In this document: piece by piece, positions 46,131-54,455 of the stretch
Position numbering within the stretch: position 1 is the stretch's first letter
Layout of the letters: every line of letters starts with the position of its first letter
NCBI RefSeq assembly: GCF_000296465.1
Contig: NZ_JH815203.1
Location: forward strand, 682,001-746,000
Source of the DNA: Barnesiella intestinihominis YIT 11860
GTDB taxonomy: Bacteria; Bacteroidota; Bacteroidia; Bacteroidales; Barnesiellaceae
Length of the DNA stretch: 64,000 nt
Direction of reading: 5' to 3'
The notes under the pieces: generated by a model
Seen by the model: the letters and a program-made list of their open reading frames with translations, nothing else
Told to the model about the DNA's origin: nothing
The model's database searches: none
Translations under genes and position numbers: made by a program

Positions 46131-46895
46131 ATGTTTTCATTCGGCATAAAAGATATTATCGACATACTCATCGTAGCCCTGCTTCTGTACACTCTTTACA
46201 AAATGATGAAAGAGTCGGGAACAATAAGCATATTCACCGGCGTATTAGCATTCGTGGGAGTATGGATCGTTGTAACGCAAATTCTCGACATGCGTCTCAT
46301 CGGGTCTATCATGGACAAATTTATGAGTGTAGGTCTCCTTATACTCGTTATTTTGTTTCAAGATGAAATCAAGCGCTTTCTCGTACAACTCGGGTCGCAC
46401 AAACGATGGAGATTCTTTTTCAATTTCTTCCTTAAACACAAAGATACCGGAGAAAAGCCCTATATCATGCCCATCGTACATGCCTGTATGAATATGTCCA
46501 AGACAAAAACCGGAGCCCTGATAGTCATCGAGCAAGGAGTTTCACTCGATAATTACAAAAATACCGGCGACACGATCAACGCAAATGTAAATGCAAGGCT
46601 CATCGAGAATATATTTTTCAAAAATAGTCCTTTACACGACGGAGCCATGATTATCGCCGATGATCGAATAGCCTCGGCAGCTTGCATATTACCGGTCTCG
46701 CACAATACGAGAATACCCAAATCGATGGGGCTAAGACATCGGTCGGCATTAGGTATAACCGAAGTAACCGATGCCCTTGCCGTCGTCGTATCGGAAGAAA
46801 CGGGAAATATCTCTTTGGCTCACAATGGAAAAATAACGACCAAAATCTCAGGGAAGGACCTCGAACGTATGCTGGCACAAGAATCTATTGATTGA
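46131..46895 (+). CDS. cdaA: Diadenylate cyclase CdaA
   Basis: A 254-residue membrane-bound enzyme making the second messenger c-di-AMP from two ATP. Three N-terminal membrane spans (about residues 5-75) are followed by the DAC domain with LHDGAMII and the RHRSALGITE motif, both needed for catalysis. In other bacteria c-di-AMP governs potassium and turgor control and wall homeostasis. Coupling with folP is common in Bacteroidetes. The usual CdaR partner is absent. Confidence 0.95.
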   Translation: MFSFGIKDIIDILIVALLLYTLYKMMKESGTISIFTGVLAFVGVWIVVTQILDMRLIGSIMDKFMSVGLLILVILFQDEIKRFLVQLGSHKRWRFFFNFFLKHKDTGEKPYIMPIVHACMNMSKTKTGALIVIEQGVSLDNYKNTGDTINANVNARLIENIFFKNSPLHDGAMIIADDRIASAACILPVSHNTRIPKSMGLRHRSALGITEVTDALAVVVSEETGNISLAHNGKITTKISGKDLERMLAQESID

Positions 46896-46896
46896 C

Positions 46897-47829
46897 TCAA
46901 AACATCTGAATCGAAACAAAATCGCTCCACGGAAATCGTTCAGCATAAATCACGCGAGAACAGCTCGGGACATGAAGAATCACTTCCGACAGAATGGACG
47001 GATTAAAACCATCGGCCACCGCAGGAGGTATCGGAGCCTCGATATAAATATCTTTCAACCGGAGACAGCCTGTAAAAAGATGATCGCCGATACACGTCAC
47101 CTCCTTACCGAAAACCACAGTCATAAGAGTCTTGATTTTACCGAAAGAAAAATTTTCAAATTTCAAATTCCTCCCCACATAAAGTTTTTCCAAAGGACAA
47201 TTATAAAACAAATTATCTCCCACCTGCAAAGGTTTATTCCCATCGACAAATATCGCCTCTTTCAAAGAAATACAACTCCTGAATGCGTACACTCCTATCG
47301 TGTTCACATCACACCCTATCGACACCACCCCCAAAGACTCACATCTATAAAAAGCCAATTCACCTATATCCCGAACTTTATCCGGTATAACAACCGACGA
47401 CAAATTATAACAACACCCGAATGCTCCTTCTCCGATAGACAATAGATTATCGGGGATTATCACTCTTGTCAATCGGGCACATTTATAAAAAGTATAATCT
47501 CCTATCTTATTATCCGAGGCACTATAATTTCCATAATAGGTATTTCCCCCATTTACAATATTTACCCCCGACAAATCCAAAACGGACAAACAACCGCCTG
47601 TCTCCTTTCCGTTTGCATCACACCCGCTCATCTCGCGAATGTATCTTAGGTCCGTGCCATTTAATTCCCCTATCAGTGTAAGCTCTACGATTCTGTATTT
47701 CAAATGAGACGCTATCAACGACGGTAGTGTACCAGCTTCATTCACACGAATAACCATACTCTTGTTACTGGGCCTTAATCTTCCGATCAACGCCCTTAAC
47801 GACCACATAACACATTTCAAATTTTTCAT
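46897..47829 (-). CDS. BspA-like leucine-rich repeat (LRR_5) protein
   Basis: A 310-residue protein built from BspA/TpLRR-type repeats of about 23 residues: YTFYKCARLTRVIIPDNLLSI, GAFGCCYNLSSVVIPD, LAFYRCESLGVVSIG, YAFRSCISLKEAIF. Before them comes the common ELTLIGELNGTDLRYIREM cap. Relatives are usually exported surface proteins, yet the N-terminus MKNLKCVMWSLRALIGRLRP is basic with no convincing signal peptide, and no C-terminal sorting domain is seen. It may be 5'-truncated or use a start I misjudge; a frame is open to 47901. A promoter-bearing repeat faces it from 48044-48150. Confidence 0.75.
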   Translation of the reverse strand: MKNLKCVMWSLRALIGRLRPSNKSMVIRVNEAGTLPSLIASHLKYRIVELTLIGELNGTDLRYIREMSGCDANGKETGGCLSVLDLSGVNIVNGGNTYYGNYSASDNKIGDYTFYKCARLTRVIIPDNLLSIGEGAFGCCYNLSSVVIPDKVRDIGELAFYRCESLGVVSIGCDVNTIGVYAFRSCISLKEAIFVDGNKPLQVGDNLFYNCPLEKLYVGRNLKFENFSFGKIKTLMTVVFGKEVTCIGDHLFTGCLRLKDIYIEAPIPPAVADGFNPSILSEVILHVPSCSRVIYAERFPWSDFVSIQMF

Positions 47830-48043
47830 AAATGCAATAAACTCTATAAAAGAACAATTCCCCCAACAATTAAAAATATAAGAAATCGTTTGTCCACCCA
47901 CTAGAAATACAAACTCAGTATGACAACAACATCATACGCAACCCAAACGTAAATTCGACTCCGTCAAAAAAACTTTATTCCCTCTTTATAAATAAAACTA
48001 AATACTTCAACACAACACGATCGCTATACTTCGAAGTAATTTT

Positions 48044-48150
48044 TGTATAGCGTCACAAATATTGGAAATGGCGAGTGCAGAGACAAACGAAAATCTTATT
48101 TCCGACTCGACTATGCCGAACCATATCCTATATTCGTATCTGCAAATATA
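48044..48150 (-). repeat. Promoter-bearing repeat, single B module
   Basis: Minus strand: GGTTCGGCATAGTCGAGTCG, then GTTTGTCTCTGCACTCGCC and AATATTTG (48064-48057). TTTG at 48088-48085 is 20 bases away. It points toward the LRR gene. The rest of the gap 47830-48471 holds a family-2 repeat and the typA terminator. Confidence 0.75.
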
Positions 48151-48245
48151 ATAAAATCTGTTATAACAGATATGAATCCTATTTGTAATACACAATTTTA
48201 TATATATTATATAGATTCAGTCGATAATTGATGGTGATTTTCCTT

Positions 48246-48306
48246 GTATATCCTAACCCCTCTCCTATATCGCTAACGCAACACAGGGGAGAAGGGGTGA
48301 ATACAA
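48246..48306. repeat. Dispersed intergenic repeat, family 2, copy 2
   Basis: CCCCTCTCCTATATCGCTAA then CGCAACACAGGGGAGAAGGG, able to fold back on itself (CCCCTCTCC with GGGGAGAAGGGG). Near-identical words are at 54177-54216. Confidence 0.6.
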
Positions 48307-48417
48307 TCCCATTCAATTCGCTAAATTAATGTGGCAGAAAATAGAGCTGTCCCTACTTTCTACTTCCCCATTATATATCGACTAAACAAAAACATTTCTT
48401 GAATTTATTTAAAACAG

Positions 48418-48446
48418 TTGAGGCGTAGAGTATTTTCTACGCCTCA
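48418..48446 (-). terminator. Terminator of typA
   Basis: TTGAGGCGTAGA pairs exactly with TCTACGCCTCAA; CTGTTTTA follows on the minus strand, 25 bases past the typA stop. Confidence 0.75.
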
Positions 48447-48471
48447 ATACCCTATTTATATTGTAACTATT

Positions 48472-50268
48472 TTATCGATTAGCTCGCTTACGCTCCGTCT
48501 CATCTAAGATAATTTTACGTAAACGCAAATGATGAGGAGTCACCTCCACATATTCGTCTTCTTTTATATATTCGAGAGCTTCTTCCAGACTGAATATAAC
48601 CGGAGGAACGATACGAGCCTTATCGTCTGCACCAGAAGCTCGCATATTCGTCAGTTTCTTCGACTTGGTAACATTCACCACGATATCGTTATCCTTAGCA
48701 TTTTCCCCAACAACCTGTCCGGCATAAACTTCTTCCTGAGGGAAAATAAAGAACCGACCTCTATCTTGCAACTTATCGATAGCATAGGCATAGGCCGTAC
48801 CCGCTTCCATCGCAATTAACGAGCCGTTTGTACGGCGGTCTATATCGCCTTTCCAGGGCTGATATTCCAAAAAGCGGTGAGCCATAATAGCTTCTCCCGC
48901 CGAAGCGGTCAGCACGTTGGTTCGCAATCCGATAATACCACGCGAAGGAATATGGAACTCGATGTGTATGCGATCGTTCTGCGTAGTCATCGATACCATC
49001 TCTCCTTTCCGGCGTGTAACCATATCGATAATCTTGCTGGCATATTCCTCTGGAAGATTGATTGTCAACAACTCCACCGGCTCACATTTCTGCCCGTCAA
49101 TTTCCTTAATAATTACCTGAGGCTGTCCTACTTGCAACTCATATCCTTCACGTCTCATAGTTTCTATCAAGACCGACAAATGTAACACTCCACGTCCATA
49201 AACAGTCCACGCATCATCGGTATCGCCCCGCTCCACACGTAAAGCCAGATTTTTATCCAACTCTCTTGTCAAACGATCGGCTATGTGCCTCGAAGTCACA
49301 TATTTTCCATCTTTACCGAAAAAAGGAGAATCGTTAATTGTAAACAACATAGACATGGTAGGCTCATCGATAGCGATTCTCGGTAAGGCCTCCGGTTCGA
49401 CGACATCGGCTATGGTATCGCCAATTTCGAAATTCTCGATACCGATGAGAGCACAAATATCCCCCGAACCTACCGACTGAACTTTGGCACGTCCCATACC
49501 CTCGAAAACATCGAGCTCTTTAATCCGCTGTTTAACGACCGAGCCGTCTTTCTTACACAAGGCCACGTCCATACCCTCTTTCAGCTCACCGCGATGAACA
49601 CGGCCGACAGCAATACGTCCCACATAAGGAGAATAATCGAGCGAAGTAATCAACATCTGGGGTGTACCTTCGATATACTGCGGTTCGGGAATATACTCGA
49701 TAATCGCATCGAGCAAAGCGGTTATATTGTCGGTCGGTTTCCTCCAATCTGTCGAAAACCAACCCTGTTTGGCCGAACCGTATATCGTAGGGAAATCAAG
49801 TTGTTCTTCGGTTGCATCGAGACTAAACATAAGGTCGAGAACCATCTCTTGGACTTCGTCCGGGCGGCAATTGGGTTTATCCACTTTATTGATGACCACA
49901 ACCGGTTTCAATCCCATTTCAATAGCCTTCTGCAAAACGAAACGAGTCTGAGGCATAGGGCCCTCGAAAGCATCGACTAACAGCAAACAGCCGTCGGCCA
50001 TGTTGAGTACACGCTCTACCTCCCCACCGAAATCGGCGTGCCCTGGAGTATCGATAACATTGATCTTGTAATCCTTATAACGGATAGAAACATTCTTCGA
50101 AAGAATCGTAATTCCTCGCTCCCTTTCCAAATCGTTATTATCCAATATCAACTCCCCGGAATTCTGGTTCTCGCGAAAGAGATGCCCGGCCAATAACATT
50201 TTATCCACCAACGTAGTTTTACCGTGGTCGACGTGAGCGATAATCGCAATGTTTCTGATTTTTTGCAT
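48472..50268 (-). CDS. typA: Translational GTPase TypA/BipA
   Basis: A 598-residue ribosome-binding GTPase. G1 [13 protein letters not shown]2 RERGITI, G3 [10 protein letters not shown] and G4 NKVD are all present in residues 1-135. Domain II follows, then EF-G-like domains III and V, and the TypA-specific C-terminal domain ([38 protein letters not shown]). It assists 50S assembly and growth under stress. Single gene. Confidence 0.97.
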   Translation of the reverse strand: MQKIRNIAIIAHVDHGKTTLVDKMLLAGHLFRENQNSGELILDNNDLERERGITILSKNVSIRYKDYKINVIDTPGHADFGGEVERVLNMADGCLLLVDAFEGPMPQTRFVLQKAIEMGLKPVVVINKVDKPNCRPDEVQEMVLDLMFSLDATEEQLDFPTIYGSAKQGWFSTDWRKPTDNITALLDAIIEYIPEPQYIEGTPQMLITSLDYSPYVGRIAVGRVHRGELKEGMDVALCKKDGSVVKQRIKELDVFEGMGRAKVQSVGSGDICALIGIENFEIGDTIADVVEPEALPRIAIDEPTMSMLFTINDSPFFGKDGKYVTSRHIADRLTRELDKNLALRVERGDTDDAWTVYGRGVLHLSVLIETMRREGYELQVGQPQVIIKEIDGQKCEPVELLTINLPEEYASKIIDMVTRRKGEMVSMTTQNDRIHIEFHIPSRGIIGLRTNVLTASAGEAIMAHRFLEYQPWKGDIDRRTNGSLIAMEAGTAYAYAIDKLQDRGRFFIFPQEEVYAGQVVGENAKDNDIVVNVTKSKKLTNMRASGADDKARIVPPVIFSLEEALEYIKEDEYVEVTPHHLRLRKIILDETERKRANR

Positions 50269-50368
50269 ATAACCTATTTTAACCGCGCAAAGTTACTACA
50301 TTTTTTTAAATGGTATATCACTTTCCTTCATTTAGTACTTAGGAGACTTTGCGAGCGTACGGAACATG

Positions 50369-51373
50369 CTATAACAACGATGACTTTCTATCTTTGATTT
50401 TTAAATAAACATATCTCAAACCCGGCAACAACGGCTTTACAATAGTACTCACCATAAAAAACAGCCGGGGATATCTCCCGATAAATGAAACCAACTTGTC
50501 TTTACAAGGTAACATCGGTTTATAGGTTACTAATAATTCTTTTCTATCTTTATATGACAAACGCCACCAATAACGGCGAATAATACTTTTAAACCGAAAT
50601 TCATAATGTGCATTTATCACCATCGCTACACCATAATCTCTCTCTTTTTCGTCTAAACAAAGGGATTTTATCCGCTCATTCAACTCAAACAACCCGACCA
50701 CCTTATTTATGTCTGCACCTATTTGCGAAGTTTGAGTATCATACACCCTATATCGATATACTATAATTGGAACATATTTTATCGATACTGCACGTCTTAT
50801 ACAATCTATGACATAATCGGCATCTTCAAACAATACATTCTCTTCAAAAAACAAATTATTGTCTACCAGAAACCTCCGACGATAAACGCAAAGCCAGGGA
50901 ACCCACGGTATAGAATTCCTTTTTAGAAATTCACGGCCGCTCATCACATCTTGGTTATCGGACACCGCAATACACGTTTTTATTGCACTATCCTTAACAA
51001 GAAAATAATCAAATTTCAGTATATCTATCCCCTCATATTTTTCTAATTCCTTTTTCAGCAAAGGCAATGCGTTCGACTCAAAAGTATCATCTGCATCAAT
51101 ATACAAAATATAATCACCCTTAGCAACTTTTACACCTGTATTGCGAGCGCTTCCCTGTCGTCGGTTTGTTTCATGATTAATCAATCGTATATTTTGATGA
51201 AATTTCCCATATTCCGAAATAACCTGTGCCGTATTATCCGTTGAACAGTCATTGACACAAATCACTTCAAAATCATCGTCCCCCAGTCCCTGCCGATAAA
51301 TGCTGTCCAAACAATTTTTTATATACTGTTCCCCATTATAGACCGGAATAATAATAGAAAAGAACACACCCAT
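50369..51373 (-). CDS. Family 2 glycosyltransferase
   Basis: A 334-residue GT-A enzyme. The N-terminus FFSIIIPVYNGEQYIKNCLDS, CSTDNT, RRQGSARNTG and the metal-binding YILYIDADDTFE are standard for GT2. The C-terminal part (KYVPIIVYRYR, FKSIIRRYWW) resembles capsule or LPS side-chain transferases. The donor and acceptor are unknown. AT content rises and codon use loosens compared with typA, as usual for surface-polysaccharide genes. It sits alone between typA and the HTH gene. Confidence 0.88.
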   Translation of the reverse strand: MGVFFSIIIPVYNGEQYIKNCLDSIYRQGLGDDDFEVICVNDCSTDNTAQVISEYGKFHQNIRLINHETNRRQGSARNTGVKVAKGDYILYIDADDTFESNALPLLKKELEKYEGIDILKFDYFLVKDSAIKTCIAVSDNQDVMSGREFLKRNSIPWVPWLCVYRRRFLVDNNLFFEENVLFEDADYVIDCIRRAVSIKYVPIIVYRYRVYDTQTSQIGADINKVVGLFELNERIKSLCLDEKERDYGVAMVINAHYEFRFKSIIRRYWWRLSYKDRKELLVTYKPMLPCKDKLVSFIGRYPRLFFMVSTIVKPLLPGLRYVYLKIKDRKSSLL

Positions 51374-51448
51374 AACAAAGCATTTTTAGTATGGGCAAAA
51401 GAACAAAACAGGATTAAATATTTTTAAAATAATATATCGCTGCGATCG

Positions 51449-51682
51449 CTACGAATTTGTAGACTTTTTAGCTACACCCTTATCGAAAGACTGGGTATAT
51501 TCCGAAAAAAAATCGTAACCTAAAATACAAGAGATACGATATAACATCGATGAATCGATACTCGATTTTTGAAAAATTTTATACACATTGGTTCTATCGC
51601 AATGTAAGGCGGTGGCAAACCAAGTAACTGTACGACCTTGTTCGCGCAACTTTTTTTCTATGAGAGAACCGATGTGTATCAT
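51449..51682 (-). CDS. Small helix-turn-helix (XRE-like) regulator
   Basis: A 77-residue protein whose bulk is one lambda-repressor-like HTH: IGSLIEKKLREQGRTVTWFA, then ALHCDRTNVYKIFQ and a third-helix area SMLYRISCILGYDFF. The tail is short and basic. A candidate structured RNA and a Bacteroidetes promoter lie in the 360 bases upstream, so it may have a long leader. Targets are unknown. Confidence 0.8.
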   Translation of the reverse strand: MIHIGSLIEKKLREQGRTVTWFATALHCDRTNVYKIFQKSSIDSSMLYRISCILGYDFFSEYTQSFDKGVAKKSTNS

Positions 51683-51725
51683 CGTATCGACATCGTGCGA
51701 CTCCCCTACACGAGCTAAACAAACA

Positions 51726-51856
51726 CAAAAAAGGCGTGAGAATCACACTCCTGCCTATCTCGGTGTCAGGCTCTCGCATCGCCCTTCTATAGAGATAAGC
51801 AACGCTGAAAGCCCACGCCGATATGCATATACGGCATGCGATAAATCGGCACGCCC
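51726..51856 (-). ncRNA. Candidate structured RNA upstream of the HTH gene
   Basis: On the minus strand GGCGTGGG (51818-51811) pairs with CTCACGCC (51739-51732), and GCTTATCTC (51802-51794) pairs with GAGATAGGC (51761-51753). This leaves an asymmetric bubble of about 11 and 12 bases and a complex apical loop; TTTTTT follows at 51730-51725. A second hairpin, GCCGAT/AUCGGC, lies just 5'. The shape is that of a bulged terminator hairpin, somewhat like 6S-type RNAs but shorter. It could be a stand-alone RNA or a leader attenuator. A 112-codon open frame through it looks spurious. Confidence 0.45.
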
Positions 51857-52045
51857 TACTATATAACATATCCCGTAGACGTTCGGTTGCCTTCATCTTT
51901 GTATAGAAGTTCAAATTTGCGAGATTCGACACTCCAAAGACAAACGCTTGTAAACGCCTTTCCTAATAAAAAACTCCACCCCTCCATCTGGTTTGAAAAC
52001 AAACAAGACCTATCCCGAAACCGGGGTATTCAGCGTGAAGTTTTG

Positions 52046-52076
52046 CAAATATAGCGAAAGGTAAAAGAAAGACAAA
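52046..52076 (-). promoter_or_regulatory. Promoter upstream of the structured RNA/HTH region
   Basis: Minus strand TTTG (52076-52073), 19 bases, TATATTTG (52053-52046). The end of the spacer, ACCTTTCGC, equals that of the dispersed promoter repeat. Its transcript would run about 360 bases before the HTH start. Confidence 0.6.
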
Positions 52077-52177
52077 ATGAACAAATTCATTTTTCATTTC
52101 AAAGCGTATTCCATAAGTTAGAAATGAGAAAACAATCGTTTTCCCGCAACTATTTAATGAAAATAAAAAGACGAATA

Positions 52178-52194
52178 TCTGCTAAAAAAGCAGA
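52178..52194 (-). terminator. Possible weak terminator after the acyltransferase gene
   Basis: TCTGCT AAAAA AGCAGA, 57 bases past the stop. It is a short stem with T-rich sequence some bases further on the minus strand. Nothing else is seen in 52077-52251. Confidence 0.3.
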
Positions 52195-52251
52195 CTTCAT
52201 CTTTACCTGACAAATCATATACTTCCGCTCAAAACGAGCAGTTGAAACTGT

Positions 52252-53382
52252 CTATATTCTAAGAAAGACATTTCGCTTATACAACTGTCGGAGTATAAAA
52301 AAGACTATGAGATAGTTGGCGAAACACAGCCATACCGAATAATAATCACCCAAATACCGCTCCAAGCCATAACTGACCGATGCCACTATGCACCGGAAAT
52401 TAACAACCTCCCCCAACAGATAAGCCGTTATAGAATTCATACCATATATTTTCAGCCAGTTCAATCCCCAATCATGGCCTTTACAATCTATCCAATAATA
52501 AAACAAAGCCATCAATAAAAAACAATATCCGCCAGACAGCAATGTCATGCTACAAGTCCATATACGTTTGATAACCGGCATTTGAAAACTCCATGCCCAA
52601 GCCGCAACGATAAGGGCCACCCCTACCAAAAACAACCGGCGAGCCACCTTCTGCCGATGAAAAGTACCCTCTTTCATCATTCGACCCGCAAACACGCCCA
52701 ACATAACGGTAACCCCAAAAGTGAGACTGCTCAATATCCAAGTGTAATGATAGTCCGATGAGAAGCTCCATGTCCCGTCTGCATTCCAATAAACACCGTC
52801 ACGGAATCGGCCCAAGACAAAACGATCCACCCTCTCGGCAAAATTCCCTTCCGGTGTGAAATCTCCAAAAAATGTCATAGGGAACCAATAGGCCAACAAC
52901 AACAGAAACGTCATACCCATCTGCCCTTTTAAAGAAAAGTTCAATTGAATGAGCGCAGCGATCAAATATCCGGCAGCGATAGCCTGCAACGTGTTTGAAT
53001 ACAAGCGAATATATTTAAGATCGAGACCCAGCAAATTACCCTGAACAACCATGCCCAACAAGAAAAGTATGACAAAACGTCTCAATACCTTTTTATAAAT
53101 GAACCGCCGGCTTTCCACCCTCTCATACTTCGAAAAAGAAAACGGCATCGAAACACCCGTCATAAAAAGGAACAGCGGCATCACCAAATCCCAAAAACGA
53201 AATCCCTCCCACACCTCATGGTCGAATTGATACAAAACGGCATTCATCACAGAGCTATCCACACATGCTCCCAACGAGACCAATACAGGCTGTAAAAACA
53301 CCAGTAAAAACAAGTCGAATCCTCGCAGAATATCCAATGAAGCCAAACGCTGGCCGACAGGCTGTGTCGCATTTCCCAACAT
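52252..53382 (-). CDS. DUF5009-like membrane acyltransferase (heparan-alpha-glucosaminide acetyltransferase-type)
   Basis: A 376-residue integral membrane protein with about ten spans. It begins QRLASLDILRGFDLFLLVF, the start motif of this acyltransferase group, then FWDLVMPLFLFMTGVSMPFS and the late LKIYGMNSITAYLLGEVV. Relatives are thought to move acetyl groups across the membrane onto sugars, often near glycan-degradation genes, but none is adjacent here. The ATG at 53382 is chosen because upstream in-frame codons to 53598 translate a dispersed repeat. Confidence 0.82.
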   Translation of the reverse strand: MLGNATQPVGQRLASLDILRGFDLFLLVFLQPVLVSLGACVDSSVMNAVLYQFDHEVWEGFRFWDLVMPLFLFMTGVSMPFSFSKYERVESRRFIYKKVLRRFVILFLLGMVVQGNLLGLDLKYIRLYSNTLQAIAAGYLIAALIQLNFSLKGQMGMTFLLLLAYWFPMTFFGDFTPEGNFAERVDRFVLGRFRDGVYWNADGTWSFSSDYHYTWILSSLTFGVTVMLGVFAGRMMKEGTFHRQKVARRLFLVGVALIVAAWAWSFQMPVIKRIWTCSMTLLSGGYCFLLMALFYYWIDCKGHDWGLNWLKIYGMNSITAYLLGEVVNFRCIVASVSYGLERYLGDYYSVWLCFANYLIVFFILRQLYKRNVFLRI

Positions 53383-53465
53383 ACAAGAATTAAGATTATT
53401 ATAAAACAATAATACCGATATTTCTGTTTCCACCGCATGCTTCGATCGGATACAAAAAAAACGAT

Positions 53466-53560
53466 ATTTACAAATACAGGGGAAAGTATGTGCAGAAGCA
53501 AACGGAAGTCTCATTCCCAACTTGATTACGCCCAACCCCATCTTATCCCCTGCAAAGATA
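53466..53560 (-). repeat. Promoter-bearing repeat, single B module, upstream of the acyltransferase gene
   Basis: Minus strand: TGGGGTTGGGCGTAATCAAG, then CGTTTGCTTCTGCACATAC and TGTATTTG (53478-53471), with TTTG (53502-53499) 20 bases away. It is the most diverged copy in the window. It faces the acyltransferase gene. Confidence 0.65.
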
Positions 53561-53643
53561 GCGAATTGCCACATAAGAGACAACCTGTTTATAAACATGG
53601 CCTACAAACACCGCAAAAAAGAAAAAAAGAGAATGAAACTATT

Positions 53644-53674
53644 TTTGAAAATCCGAAACAAATGCTTACCTTTG
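53644..53674 (+). promoter_or_regulatory. Promoter of rpsO
   Basis: TTTG (53644-53647), 19 bases, TACCTTTG (53667-53674), 37 bases before the start codon. Confidence 0.75.
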
Positions 53675-53711
53675 TGCGCTCAATAATTTATTAACAACAA
53701 AACTCAAAGAA

Positions 53712-53987
53712 ATGTATTTAGATTCTGAGAAAAAGAAAGAGATCTTTGAGAAATACGGAAAGTCCAATACTGATACTGGCTCACCCGAAGCTCAGATTGC
53801 ATTATTTTCCTACCGTATTGCTCATTTGACTGAACATTTGAAGTCAAATCATAAAGATCATAGCACTGAACGAGCTCTTAAAATGTTGGTTGGTAAACGT
53901 CGTCGTTTGCTCGACTACCTCATCAAAGTCGACATCAACCGCTACCGTGCCATCATTGCACAAAAAGAGTTGGGTATCAGAAAGTAA
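53712..53987 (+). CDS. rpsO: 30S ribosomal protein S15
   Basis: A 91-residue primary rRNA-binding protein of the small subunit. All S15 landmarks are present: GSPEAQIALFSYRIAHLTEHLK, NHKDHSTERAL and LVGKRRRLLDYL. The length is typical. It is a single gene with its own promoter and terminator. In many Bacteroidales it lies next to typA; here three genes intervene. Confidence 0.97.
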   Translation: MYLDSEKKKEIFEKYGKSNTDTGSPEAQIALFSYRIAHLTEHLKSNHKDHSTERALKMLVGKRRRLLDYLIKVDINRYRAIIAQKELGIRK

Positions 53988-54009
53988 TTTTTCGCTACAC
54001 AGCAACAAA

Positions 54010-54041
54010 AAAGCGATTCGTATTTTCCGAATCGCTTTTTT
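54010..54041 (+). terminator. Terminator of rpsO
   Basis: AAAAGCGATTCG, TATTTTC, CGAATCGCTTTT followed by a T run. Confidence 0.88.
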
Positions 54042-54139
54042 TGTTACCTCACATCGACGGTAAACCCTATTCGCGGCTCAGCCGATCATTCGTGGGGATA
54101 TCGGCTCAATAGAAAATCAGAGGGGATTATCTTTTTATA

Positions 54140-54325
54140 TCTCTAACTCCTCTCCTCAGAAACCATCGTTTCTTCGGTCTCTCTCCTATCCCGCTAACAA
54201 CACAGGGGAGAAGGGTAAAATCTGTCCTCATGCAGAAATGAGAAACACCATTTTAATCCTCTCCCTCTGCTCATCGCAGATGAGATAGGGGGAGTGCCCG
54301 TAGGGCGAGGGGGTTAAACAACAGT
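54140..54325. repeat. Dispersed intergenic repeat, family 2, copy 3 (composite)
   Basis: The left part has CTCTCCTATCCCGCTAACAA then CACAGGGGAGAAGGG, like 48246-48306. The right part has GGGGGAGTGCCCGTAGGGCG, the reverse complement of the word at 1365-1385. It is the largest copy and links the two halves into one family. The remainder of the gap 54042-54399 shows nothing else. Confidence 0.6.
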
Positions 54326-54399
54326 CGAGCGAAGATGCAAAAAAATTATACACACCGCCCCTCCCCGAATCGCAAACGAGTTACTAATAAACATAACAA

Positions 54400-54440
54400 A
54401 GCTGCGGTTTTAAAGAATAATATTCTTTAAAACCGCAGCT
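54400..54440 (-). terminator. Terminator of the uridine phosphorylase gene
   Basis: AGCTGCGGTTTTAAAGAATA pairs almost fully with its downstream complement (about 19 pairs), followed by TTTGTTATGTTT on the minus strand. Confidence 0.75.
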
Positions 54441-54455
54441 ATAAATCCCCTCCGC

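Noticed and set aside
51594-51932. 112-codon minus-strand frame upstream of the HTH gene
   Set aside because: It overlaps the HTH start out of frame and runs through a region better explained as a structured RNA. Arg/Cys-rich composition argues against a real protein.
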